Source: Melastoma dodecandrum | Lineage: Eukaryota; Streptophyta; Magnoliopsida; Myrtales; Melastomataceae | DNA length: 64,000 nucleotides | Direction of reading: 5' to 3' | Assembly: GCA_029817715.1 (NCBI GenBank) | Contig: JARUPY010000533.1 | Span: 5,476,001-5,540,000, forward strand | Shown: in pieces, positions 19,974 to 30,719 of the stretch | Layout of the letters: each line of letters starts with the position of its first letter | Numbering within the stretch: position 1 is the stretch's first letter | Position numbers and translations under genes: made by a program | Notes under the pieces: generated by a model | Seen by the model: the letters and a program-made list of their open reading frames with translations, nothing else | Databases searched by the model: none | What the model was told of the DNA's origin: nothing

Positions 19974-21975
19974 AGCAGACCAGTTCTGCTTTTCGTTCAG
20001 TGCATGTAAATGTAAGCCCATTTTTTCATAGGATTATTCTTTCGAAATCTCTTGAGAAGTACGTAACGGATATCCCAGCAGTGAAGAATGATCGCTAATA
20101 TGTATAGGAGGATGGGTAATAAGTATATCTCATTGTGGTTCGACATCTGTGCCCTGGAGTGAAGTTGCTTGTTGTTTGACTATGAAGGAGGACCACTGGG
20201 CCAGCTGTAGTTTGGATTGAGCGAGGAGGGGTTTTACATTTGGTGCATCTGTATATGCCGTGGTGAGATGATTGAAAACGCTTACTTGTGCGCGAATGAT
20301 GGTGAAGAAATTGGGGGCCAGGGTTACCTGTTGTGACTTTTCCTGTTTTCTTCTGATTCCTTGCTTGCCTTCTGGTTAAGCAGTGGTGTTGTTAAGGACA
20401 GCTCTCCTCTGTTAGATTTATGGATGTGTGAATTAGCCATTCCTTTCGCCCTTGGATCCCAAGGATATCCAATCAGCTGTTCCGTTTTTTTGCCAGTCTC
20501 TTTTATGTGCACAACACAAGTATGCATGCCAAATTAGTATGGTAAGGGGTGCAAATTTGCGTGAAATGTTAGGGAGTAGCTCCTGATAACTGAACGGAGG
20601 GCCAAGAAAGAGGGAGCATGTGGAGCAGAACAGCAAGGGGCAGGTATTTCCCCAAGGTTGCTGATAGTAAGAACAAAAAAATCGTTGATGTGGTGTAATA
20701 AGCTTGTATTCTGCTCTTGAAAACAATGGAGGGTGGTGGTGGTGGTGGGGTAAAAGGTTCAAGTAAAAGGTAGGACACAGGAACTGGAATCCAAGTTTTG
20801 GGGTTTCTGTTTGACAAGATGATGAGAAAGGAGCCCCCGTACCAACTCCTCTGGTGCTGGTGTGCTCTTCAGTGTGAAACTGATGATATCCGTCGCCCAC
20901 TGTCTTTGGTTCATCTTACTCCATTTCCGCAGGCGAGGTTTCATTTATTTAAGAAAATGGGATTATATTTGGGCATCCCACTCTCTGATTATGTTAGCTT
21001 CCAGAGGTCTCGGGTTTGAAAATTCACTATATAAAATCAGGTATGCTATCCGATCGAGTCCTCGGGATCAAACTTCCGACCGGATATCAGGTGGGCAACC
21101 AAGTAAACCAATTAGACTCATGACCTGAATTAGGATTACATCTACCTTTCATTTATTGGCGATTCTGCATTCGACATGTTGTTAGTAATTTAAGAGCTGC
21201 AATTGGGAAGGAGAAATGTAAGCGTTTGGCATATCAAGTTGTTGTGTAATCAAAGAACTGGAAATGGGAGAAAAAAAATGCTTGAGGTTCTCTCTATTAG
21301 TGAAAAGGCAAGTATCTTCATGGAATACCTCCAGAGCAATGAACTCTTTCACATGACGGTGGTCATCGTATGGTTACATGATAACAAACTTAAGTGAGAG
21401 TTACAATGCAGTTTTGTTTAAGGTGGAACAACACGTCGCGATTTTCATCGAACGTCACACAGTGAATGTGTAAAAGAAAGTGGCCGCCAAGTCTTTTAGA
21501 AAATAAACGAAATAAGAAACAAGAACACGTTAACAAAAACATTTACTTCCATTGCTGAAAACAGAGAATACAGAACACAACCAAACAATTATTCGGGGTC
21601 TTTAGAATGATTGTCGCGCCTTATTACAAGTGACCTATCTCGTATTTATATTAAGACTTGATCTTATCCTAACAATGACCGTTAATACAACTGCTAATAT
21701 AACTGCTAGACAAATTTTGCACATGTTAAATTAAAACCAACTACAACATCCATCGTGCTTCAACTAAGTCTTAAGATAACTTCGACTAAACATTTCCTTC
21801 GACTAAGTCTTCACTAAAGCTTTTAACTTGTCCATACTTCAATCGGGTCATGCTCCAACTGGATTGTGCTTCGACTGAACCATGCCTCGAGTGGATCGCA
21901 CCAAGAATCTGACGATGGGCCTTGCCATTATCGTAACCCAAAATGGCTTTATTGTATAAATAAGTTCTCAAAGAC
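19974..21975. other. 3' region of HPAT and unassigned DNA
   Basis: The first few hundred bases are the HPAT 3' flank. The 155-codon minus-strand frame at 20433-20900 has low-complexity histidine and proline runs and no family resemblance. From about 21420 to 21960 the DNA repeats CTTCGACTAAG-like words and may be an old repeat, but no ends were found. Confidence 0.4.
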
Positions 21976-22418
21976 GTGAAGAAATTACCAAAATTGTCAG
22001 TTAGAAAGACATGGTACAATTGTATTGATTACTTTGAACAAAGAAGGGAGGAAGCAAATGCAAAAATTGTAAAACGTAAAGTATTCATGCAAAATGCAAC
22101 AGAAATGTTGACAAGATTAAAGTGCAAAGGAAATCAACATCGAGTTAGACTATATGATTCTCGACTACGTGAATTTGAAGTTAAGAGTCTGCCCAAGCTC
22201 ACAGAGAGCATGTGTAGTTGTGGTAAATTGTAAACATACAGAATATCATATTCACATGCATGTGCTACTTTATCATTCCGTGGTCTGAACATTGAGGAGC
22301 ATGTCGACGAACGTTTTGCTCGGACAAATCAATTGATGTGTTAGGACGGGCGTTTTCATCCATCCAGGATCCCAAATGTTGGCCTCCATTTGATTTTGTG
22401 AAGTCATCATCCATATTC
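21976..22418 (+). pseudogene. Mutator-like transposase C-terminal remnant with SWIM finger
   Basis: The open part (21976-22233) reads WYNCIDYFEQRREEAN, then RVRLYDSRLREFEVKSLPKL, like the segment before the SWIM zinc finger in MuDR/MULE transposases. It continues CSCGKL, a stop, then YRISYSHACATLSF. The CxC...HxC pattern of the SWIM domain is therefore present but broken. Downstream, RGLNIEEHVDERFARTNQ and GRFHPSRIPNVG follow with another stop. The catalytic DDE domain is absent here. The assignment rests on pattern recognition of short motifs. Confidence 0.6.
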
Positions 22419-22745
22419 TCAACGTGTGCATGGTAAAGGGAAACGTAAAACAGCGACTTTACCTAAGTTGGTTAAAGTCGAGGTTTTTTTGGTATATGTA
22501 AAATAATTTACGAAAGAGGTCGGTTCACAAAAATGACTAATGCCACTAGACACCGATTATATTTCTCCCAGTAATCATGTTGCCAACACCGTTTTTAAAA
22601 GTGTAAAACTGAAATCGGCGTTGGTAATTTTAAAAATGATGAAATTTGACCTCCACAGGAGATGGTGTTGAGTCTTTCTCCCGTGGAGACTCCCCAAACT
22701 CACCGATTTCAATTTTACAATTTGAAAACCGGCATTAACAAATCG

Positions 22746-23316
22746 AGTTTTGTACGGATTTACCGTTAGTTTTTAAAAAAATTTGCGAAAAACGGTCCGA
22801 GTTTCGTAAATTACCTCAATACCGTCGAGGGGGCGTGTTTTGAAAACGCACCTCTCAAATAACAAAGAGGACAAGTTTTGAAAATCCGCCCTTCGTATAA
22901 AATGGCAGGGGCGGGCACTTTGAAAAAAAACAGTGTTTCAGGTTAAAGTAATTTCATAAATTGCGAAAGTTCTTGGGTTCGATTCCTAATAGCAACAACT
23001 TTGAATAATTTTTTTCCAAAAAACTAAAAAATTTTAATTCTAATAGGAATCGAACCCAAGACATTTCGCAAATTAAGAAATTACTTTGACCAACTCAGCT
23101 AGAATGGCGAATTTTCTTATTAAAGGGGCGGGTTTTACATCTTTTTTTTAAAATGTTTGATGGGCGGGTTCTACACGAAGGGCGCGTTTTGAAACCCGCC
23201 CTCTTCGTTATTTGGGATGCACTTTTTTAAAATGCGCCCCTTCGACTGTATTCTTGTAATTTACGAAACTTTACCTTTTTTCGCAATTTTTTTAAAAATA
23301 AATCCGGACAAACCTC
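22746..23316. mobile_element. Mutator-like TIR element with GC-rich palindromes and tRNA-like hairpin
   Basis: Bounded by a perfect 11-base direct repeat TTAACAAATCG (22735-22745 and 23317-23327). The ends are inverted copies (AGTTTTGTACGGATTTACCG on the left; TAAATCCGGACAAACCT on the right). The interior has repeated GGGCGNGTTTTGAAA modules in both orientations and a central inverted pair of tRNA-derived sequences. It belongs to the same family as 16124-16503. It sits within another partly palindromic region whose outer words are ACACCGATT (22550) and AATCGGTGT (23323). Confidence 0.72.
23046..23101 (-). other. tRNA-like sequence with Pol III A and B boxes
   Basis: On the minus strand TAGCTGAGTTGG (23090-23101) fits the A-box consensus and GGTTCGATTCC (23046-23056) fits the B box, 33 bases apart. 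An inverted, diverged copy on the plus strand (about 22942-23000; B box at 22976-22986) lacks a clear A box. No acceptor stem was found, so this is a tRNA-derived relic or SINE head, not a tRNA gene. Confidence 0.55.
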
Positions 23317-23511
23317 TTAACAAATCGGTGTCAACTTGTCGTTGCTCATCAAATTATTTTACGGGTACGACATTTTAGGTTTAATGGAGTGACGACGACT
23401 TTCACAAGGTGTTTTGGTTAAACACTCCGGATTGTCTGGATTGGCGGCTGGGCGGTGTTTTCCTGCTTCTGATCCCTGTCGATTCAGTTCAGAAGGGTAG
23501 GAGAAAAGATG

Positions 23512-23571
23512 ATGGATAACCACAACTCGAGGCCCTCCTCCGCCCCTCAAGGCGGAGCAGGCGGCGGAGGA
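23512..23571 (+). pseudogene. MED15/KIX-like exon 1 stub
   Basis: The ATG is followed by codons for MDNHNSRPSSAPQGGAGGG, the same N-terminus as the MED15-like genes at 32702 and 51615. The similar upstream leader is also kept. Homology stops at about 23571, where sequence of the protease intron begins. It is the left edge of a collapsed duplication unit. Confidence 0.8.
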
Positions 23572-23611
23572 CCATGTACATGGGTACTGCCTGAAATGTC
23601 GTGTTCCCCAG

Positions 23612-23940
23612 TGACCATGTACACGTGGCTAGTTGTGCCAGCATACATGGCGGTTCGAGATGAGTTCAGGAGACGCATGAGGAACGCAAACGTGACGTCG
23701 CTGGGAGGCTTCGACACCTGCTACACGGTGCCGATCAAAGCCCCGACGATGACGCTGCCAGTGGAGAATTTGTTGATACACAGCACGGCGGGGAGCATAA
23801 CGTGCCTGGCGATGGCCGGGGCCCCGGATAACGTGAACTCGGGGGGTGAACGTGATAGCGAGCATGCAGCAGCAGAACCACAGAGTGCTGATAGACGTGC
23901 CAAACTCAAGGCTGGGTTCGCCAGAGAGACGTGCTCTTGA
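23612..23940 (+). pseudogene. AED3: AED3-like aspartyl protease, last exon fragment (unit A)
   Basis: Encodes TMYTWLVVPAYMAVRDEF, VTSLGGFDTCYTVPI, NLLIHSTAGS and CLAMAGAPDNVNS, the C-terminus of AED3-type plant aspartyl proteases. One extra G after VNS (six G versus five in unit B) shifts the frame away from the expected MQQQNHRV. A stretch of about eight or nine residues before TLP, expected to include FMFSGMNV, is missing here and in unit B. No other protease exons precede it. Confidence 0.87.
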
Positions 23941-24033
23941 ATCAACAACTGTCATGAATTTGGCAGGACATGTAATTGGAATGATGCTCCTTTTGTTGCT
24001 TCTGCTGTGTTATCACTGACATCAAAAGAAAAA

Positions 24034-24582
24034 GGCAAAATATACGATAATATCATAAACTATGCTCAAACTTTCTATTTTGTCAAAATCTTTTTTGGCT
24101 ATACGATATTATCACTATCTTTTTTTGCTATTAGAAAACCAAACATGTCCTAATCTTTAAATTTCAATTATTGACTAAAAAAAGTGAAAAAATGGATAAT
24201 AATATTAAACAATTTCATGTGTTATTTATTATATAATTTTAATAGTTAAATTAAGTAATTTGGAAGTCGAAGTTGGACTGTAGTTATTGATGCTGTTAAG
24301 AATCTGTAAAATCGATGAAGAACGAATGATTGATTTATTGTGATGTTACTACTACGCATAAATTGGATTGCAAAACGATGCAATGAGAGGTTAAAAGTCA
24401 ACTATTATAGGATAACTGTTAGACAGTATTAAGGCCGTGTTTGGTTTCTTCAGAGTAAAAATTCCAGATTTGACAAAAAAAATTACTAACACTAAAGATA
24501 GTGATAATATCGTATAGCCAAAAAAGATTTTGACAAAACAGAAAGTTTGAGCATAGTTTATGATATTATCGTATATTTTGCC
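24034..24582. mobile_element. MULE-type MITE, 549 bp, with 9-bp TSD
   Basis: Inverted ends of about 90 bases begin GGCAAAATATACGATAATAT and match with about one mismatch. Flanks are the perfect duplication AAAGAAAAA (24025-24033 and 24583-24591). Unit B keeps the uninterrupted site with a single AAAGAAAAA near 43255, so the insertion postdates the duplication. The interior is AT-rich and non-coding. A TSD of 9 bp indicates mobilisation by a Mutator-like transposase. Confidence 0.92.
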
Positions 24583-24999
24583 AAAGAAAAAAGAAAGCTA
24601 TCGGGAAAATGGTGGGGCCGGGGGTCCGCCAAAACAGGGAGAGAAGACAGGGACGGACACGAGGGAGGGATAGGAAAGGAAGGGACCACCGATTCTCCCC
24701 GAGAGTGTGTTTGTGGTGGGTATTTGCTCCTGGGTACAACCAACCAATGGGGTTGAAGCTTTTGACGTGGTGGGGATTCGAGAGCGATTCTCAGCCACCA
24801 CTTCTTTGTTCCCTACCTACGACCAACTCCCCCCCCTTCCTTTTTCCCTTTTCCTTGCCTTTTCCTTCTTCCTTATCAAGCCACAGTTGAAATCCCCCAT
24901 CCATCTCCGTTCGCCACAGCTCGGCGTTTGATAGAAATAATCGCCACTCGGATCCATCCCCTTTGATTAGTTCCTGCTTTTTAGTTGCTTGCTGATCCC

Positions 25000-27122
25000 A
25001 TGGACGGATACTACGGCCGCGGAATCGACCTCCTCCCCGTCCCTCGTGATCAAGAACTGTCAGATCGGCTTCCGTCCCCGAATAGCTGGTCGCGTTGGGG
25101 AGTTCTCCGTCCCGGCGCTTTGGGGGAAGAGAACATGCTTCCGGATGACGGCTCAAATGGTGGAGCATGCGGCGCGCGGCTTGGTGTCCTACAGGATGAC
25201 TGCCGGTTTGACGTTTGCCTGAGCTTACTCGACGAATATCACCCAGGTTACGGGCATAGTAGGCCTGCTGCGGAGGAGTCGGTCCACGACTTCCTTTACG
25301 GGTGAGTACCGCCTTTCTTGACTTGACTCTTGAGGCGATGCGCGTTTGAGTCCGGGATGAATTGATTGCGGCCTTTGTAATGCTCTGCTTTGACTCCGGA
25401 TTCGGAAACATGACACCTGGCCGGTCCCCCGTCGTCCGTGTATTTTCACAGGAATTCCTCGCTGGATGATTTGCAGTCTGCTGAGAATGGGCGACAGCAC
25501 GGGCCGCTTTGCTTATGCTCTCAATGCGATCGTGATGTCATTCCTTCTGGTGATTCCTGGTTTGACTTAATTAGTTCTCCCGGGCTACAGATGAGTGCTG
25601 AAATGTCGGCAGAGTTGGAGGAACAATCCCTGTCGGAGTCCAGAGATCTCGATGACGGTGGTGGTGAGACTCCAGCAGTCCCACGGAACATGAAAGGTTA
25701 CCAACCACTTCAGGTCAGGTTTCCAGTATATGATATTGGCTTATGAGTTCTCTTTCATGAAGTGATCCCTGCCGTAATAAAGATATATCTGCTTTTTTGT
25801 TATCTTCTTCCTCACTGTAACCGGCGCAAATACTTGTAGACGGCTTGAAAATGACTTTGGTGCTTCTCAATCACATTTTATTCCATAAAAAGTTTTGGTG
25901 AGGTAGCTGATCTTATTGCAGGGCATGCATTTGACACTGTCTTTGCGTCAGAGAGACAAGTTACTGCACAGTGTTGGCATTTGATTTCCTTTCATTGTAA
26001 GTTAACCATGTAAGGATGTCATCCAACCTGTGCGTGAATACTTGATTAATCTTTCTTCGCTAAGTCTATTCGTGGCCTCTGTGCATTTTACTCTGTCTCC
26101 GTTCTTTTCCTTCCAAAATTATTGGTTTCATGCAATTGTTATGTGGCTCGCTCCTATAGTAATGCTATTTTTTCCTCTTCCGCGCCTTACTGGGAAACAG
26201 CAAAGTTTTCAGATACACTTGGACCTATCTCCCTCATGCCACTTTTGTTTACGATTTTTCACTAGGACTCCCGGCCGTACAATGGAAAAATCGTACCTTC
26301 TGGTCAGTCTGGGCAGCAGCACTACCCAGACGTTAGCGAGTCATCTTCTGAGGAGGTTGCTTTGGAGGATCTTAAAATGGCGATGACACTGGTAATAACT
26401 AGAGGTCTAATTTACCTTACTCTCATCATTGCGATGCTCAAACAGAGCCTTATTAGTGTCTCGTTTCAATATGGGACAGCTGTCTGATTGGACTCGAATC
26501 TGCTTAAGAGATGCACTGTATCGCCTAGCTGATAATTCAAAACAGCGTCTGGTAAGAGCAGATGGTCAAGAGAGAGGGTCCAGCATCAGGAAACCTCCAC
26601 TAACGCGGGCTGATAAGAGGTGGGTTCCGACGACAAATTTCTCTTCACGGCATTTTACCTTCTTCCCAGAGTCTTCTTCATCTGCCTGAGTTTGTGGTGC
26701 GGACATGGTTCAGGGTGATAAATTCTTCTAATGTACGCGAAACTAGAATTCAGGCTTGTTGATTTCTAGTAGCCATGGTGGATCCTCATAGTCTGCCTGC
26801 AATGCAAGTCATGAATAGCACGTGCATGACTTTTCTTACACTCATTACTTGCAGGTCTCCAAAAGGACCTAACGAATCGAAGACAAACGTCATTGATCGA
26901 GCAGTTGCAAATATAATGTTCAACAGAATGGATTCCTGGTCACAAGAAGATCATTATTCGGCATCGGCACATGCGGGATCAAATACCGTGAATCTCTGCG
27001 CTTGCGTAGCGCAGTGTTCCCCTGACTGGAACCTGCCAGCAATTTGCCTCGATGAGGAAGATTACCAGTTCTCTCAAGAGTTCGAAGTCCCTGGACTATC
27101 TGAAGAAGCCATGGCTGAGTAA
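25000..27122 (+). CDS. LNK: LNK3/LNK4-like clock coactivator, copy A
   Basis: LNK proteins are nuclear transcriptional coactivators that bind RVE MYB factors in the plant circadian clock. Exons: 25000-25301, 25452-25713, 26266-26391, 26480-26619 and 26855-27122 (1098 nt, 365 residues); phases close at every junction. The N-terminus reads MDGYYGRGIDLLPVPRDQEL, then LPSPNSWSRWG, as in LNK3/4 relatives. The conserved C-terminal blocks are TRICLRDALYRLADNS (exon 4) and NVIDRAVANIMFNRMD (exon 5). An acidic serine-rich stretch (SESSSEEVALEDL) lies in exon 3. A small exon between exons 2 and 3 cannot be excluded, as that intron is 552 bases. Copy B differs by only two residues, both in exon 2. A MITE lies about 420 bases upstream. 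Confidence 0.82.
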
Positions 27123-27515
27123 ATAAAAATGCCAGTGAATTTATATGGTAGTTAAGTGTCTGTCCGCGTCAGCAGCATTAAGTATTGAGCAGTACTGGGA
27201 AGATTCCCACTGAATCCTGTTTGTGAAGGAAGAAAGGGCAAATTCTGCAAGTTTATTCGATATCATAATTGGATTAACAAGACATGCATAATCATCGGGG
27301 GCCTTAAAATAGGCGCAGGGTGCTGCAGATGGCAATTTCTCTTTTCCACTTAATTGAGAGATTTTTTGTTTCCAGGAATGACATTTGATCCCAGAACAGA
27401 TCTTAATAAGACTACATCCATTCACATCACGCTCAGGCTATTCCAACTCCTGATCAAACTATGCCTTTCTGCAATAGATGAATCCAGGCACAGTATAGTA
27501 TCTCTTCGTGCCCCG

Positions 27516-28024
27516 ATGAAGGAAACTGTAGCCCAGAAGCCATCCCCGTCATCAGTCCGGCCCGAAGATGACGGTGCCCTCTCGCTTGACCTTAAACTAG
27601 CCAACAGTCAAGACCTCCAAAGGCCATTTGTCCTGGTTGTCTAAGTCGAGTTCGGGGTCGAAACCAGTAATTGATGCCACGAGCCTGATTGAAGTCGGGA
27701 ACCCTGACAAATGAATCGGGATCCCTCGACGATACCAAGAGGGCCTTTACGTGTAACTTCTGTGCCAGGAGCTTCCCGACATAGCAGGCGCTCGGAGGCC
27801 ACCAGAACGCCCACAAACAGGAGCGTGCGATCGCCAAGCAGCGTCAGATGGCCATGCAGATGGTCCCCACTTTGGCGACATCCGCATATCATCCCCACAA
27901 CCACCATCGCATGCTCCACAAACATCCTCTCCCCCATGAGTTTCCATATGTATGGATCACTGAAAGGAACCTTTGGCCGATCTCAGTGAGGGTCCGCACT
28001 TGGGGTGAGGCAAATATTCCATGA
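27516..28024 (+). pseudogene. C2H2 zinc-finger pseudogene with EAR motif (unit A)
   Basis: Intact relatives (Arabidopsis ZFP1/3/4 type) are nuclear repressors. From ATG 27516 the frame encodes an EAR motif, LSLDLKL, then stops. In another frame from about 27722 the finger reads TKRAFTCNFCARSFP, an in-frame TAG (27782-27784) where serine is expected, then QALGGHQNAHKQERAIAKQ and a histidine-rich tail ending at 28024. The frameshift and the stop are shared with unit B, so the gene died before the duplication. The finger identity is firm because QALGGH is diagnostic of the plant family. Confidence 0.82.
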
Positions 28025-28192
28025 TTCAGAAGGTTGCCTGTTGTGGGAGGCTTGGCCTGCCCGGACCATTTCGGTTTTCAAGGCCGTAACTTTATCAACA
28101 CTGATGGTAACAGTGTTCCGAATCATTTTTGAACGTCCGAGGTATTCGAGCTTCCGTGCGTATCTTTATCGATTCCTGTGGCTGTCTGTCTG

Positions 28193-30719
28193 TGTACGCG
28201 CACCTTCCGGCCTAGCACGCGCGCAGCGGTTCGGACGACCCGAGGATCCGGGCCCGCTCCCCTAGGCTCAACCGGTCGGCGTCGCGACTCGAGCATCGAA
28301 CGCTGCGGAAGAGAATTGGGTGGTCCCTCCTTCGTTTCCTGACCGGGTCTGCCCAGACTCTTCGCCGATCGTCTCCATGCTCCTTAAGAGGCGACAGGCG
28401 AAAAGAAGCGCATGGCCCGAGGAGGAAGCTTCAGGAGGTTCCAGGAGCGGCTCGTGTCGCCAGTCCCTCATCCAAAATGACTTCGTAAAAAATGTGTTGT
28501 TGTTTAACCTAGGTAAACTATTACGGAGTCGCCACCGACTTAGTTAAAAAAACTTGGTTTAAGTCGGAAAAACCAGAGTAGATTCGGGGATTCCTAGTTA
28601 CTAACTCTTACATCTAAACATGCGAAAAGGTGGCGTTTGCTCCAAAAGGTTTGCTTTTGGTTAACGGGTGTTGGACCCGATTCAGGCGTTGGACCCGAAC
28701 TCATGTATGTTTGTTTAACACTCACATGCGACGAAAATCCTATGGGCCTAAGGCATGCGGACGGACACAGACAATAGGGAGCGGGGAAGGGTGGTGATTG
28801 CGGGCCTATGCACTTGGGCCCGCAATCCGTTACATGTGAAAATATATAAAAAAAAACGGGAGGCCCGCACCTCCCTTTTGTACCTGAGGCCCGACCGAGG
28901 GGATTTGTATTGGCGTTGAGTCCATCAGTCGGGGCCGCTTTTTGTGAAGCATCCACCGAGCCTCTTTTCTTGTGCCACGCCTCCTCTAGCCTTCATAATT
29001 CGTCATGTCGAATTCCTCGAAGTTCGATTTTTATGCAAAATAAACAAAAATTGGTGGTCAGAAAATTCTAATGAAAATATGTCAATTACTTAAAATTCAA
29101 CGTGACATTGTGTGGCCTGCTGAACTCGATCACCCGCAACGATCAAATTAAAAGTCCTCGTATTTTTTATGTGAAAAAAAAGGTTAGTAACTTGTACTAA
29201 TAATTTTGGGATATCGAAAACTATACAAAAAGCCATATTCGAGAAATATGTAATTTAAAATCTACGGGGGAAATCCTATAGCCGTTTATTTAAATAACTC
29301 AAATCACTATTAATTAAATGGTTATTAGCATTTCATTAAAGATAACGAATAAACAATAGTTTTTTTTTAAATTAAAAAAAAACGTGCCTAAACTTGAACA
29401 TGACAGACTTAAATTGATATTTGAGTAAAACTTTCATACGACGCATGGAATAAAAAAATGAAATTTCATTTTGACACTCACGCGCACACAGATCGAATTG
29501 GGTACTTTGTTATATTTATTTTTTATAATAACAATAATAAAGCCACGCACACATGTTAAATCATAAAAATAAAAATGAAATCGTTACCCATCTGAGATCT
29601 CGAATGCGGCCATGGCGAGGAAGACATCCTCAAGGGTTGGGCGCGACTAGAAAAGGAGGCCGGGGCGGTCTAAGGGACGGAGCTGGCGTGGAGACGGCTT
29701 AGGGCGTCGGGTATGAGGCAGCGGGAAGTAGGCCGGGGAAGGCGAGTTTGCCGCTGTAAAGTCTGGGGACGCCCTCGGGGAAGGTGGGTTCGTCGCTGCA
29801 GGCTCTGGGGACGTCTGGGGAAGGCGAGCTAGCCGCCGCTGCGGTCTGGAGATGCCGAGGAGACGGGTTCGCAGTGGCTGGAGGTTTAGAGACGCCGAGG
29901 AGACATGGTCGCCACGGCCTGTTCCGAAGTCAGGATAAATCGTGGGTCCTTCGTCGCTAGATCGGGAGAAAGGGGTCGTCGACGACGTGGTCGGATCTCG
30001 CTGCTGGAGGGGACATTGGGAGGAAGAGAGTTCCCCGCCACTAGATCTGAGAACGTCGGGAATGAGGTGGTTCTCTGCTGCCGATTCCGAAGTCGCCGGG
30101 AAAAGACAGGTTCGCTGCCGGATGAGGTCACGTCGTCTATTACCCGTTCCTATTCGTTCTACACATGTAGGTAAGTTGATCAGAATACAAAATGACTTCT
30201 CGCGGTGCTAATGCGCAGCCGCGAGAAGTTAGACTTTGGTACTTGTCGACGACGGGGAACAGGTGCGGCTAGGCTTGGGACTTGTTGCTGCCACTGGTCT
30301 GGGTTCCACCGATGTCCCTCGCGGCTGGTGAACGGTTGTTGTAGGAGCTTTGGCCGTTTTATGGCTGCTTGGAGAAGGAGAGCAGGACTGCTGGTTGGGT
30401 TTTTGGGGGGTTCCCATTAACGTTTTCTTCCTCTTACCTTGGTGAGGAGATGGATGCAGGGGAGGAACTATCGTCAGAAGATCAAGGATGCTGGTCTGTC
30501 TGTGTGTGTGTCCCCTCTTCTCTGTCTCCCGTAGCTGATTTATAGGCTTAGGAGGAAAATCAGCCAGGGAAATGTAACCGACGTAGGTTACAAAACTTAT
30601 TTCGTAGGTTACAAAACTCTTTCCCTTTTTGTGCAGGAGCCTCCTTGATTTTTGTCATCAAGTTGGCGTTACGAGTTGCTTGAGGTACTCAGCATTGAAG
30701 GCTATTTGGGGTATTTACA
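28193..30719 (-). repeat. LTR of the truncated LARD-like element
   Basis: Ends TG...ACA. The internal side continues GCTGCCCCTCTTTGCGAGAG, which on the minus strand is a purine-rich polypurine tract. A GC-rich block (about 29640-29900) has degenerate tandem units around GGGGACGCC/GAGGAGACGGGTTCG. It is diverged from, and about 0.5 kb shorter than, the 3.07-kb LTRs at 52662 and 60437. Confidence 0.75.

Noticed and set aside
20433..20900. 155-codon minus-strand frame downstream of HPAT
   Set aside because: Composition is low-complexity (His and Pro runs), there is no homology, and it lies in the likely 3' flank of a plus-strand gene.
23046..23110. Functional tRNA gene
   Set aside because: A and B boxes are good, but acceptor and anticodon stems do not pair convincingly and an inverted partial copy lies beside it.
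23512..23940. Single open frame starting MDNHNSRPSS and ending in the protease C-terminus region
   Set aside because: It is a junction of a MED15 exon stub, protease intron DNA and a frameshifted protease exon, so I do not call it a gene.
24791..25411. 206-codon open frame on the minus strand, also present in part at 48094-48564
   Set aside because: It is antisense to the first LNK exons and upstream region; its conservation between units is explained by the duplication, and it resembles no family.
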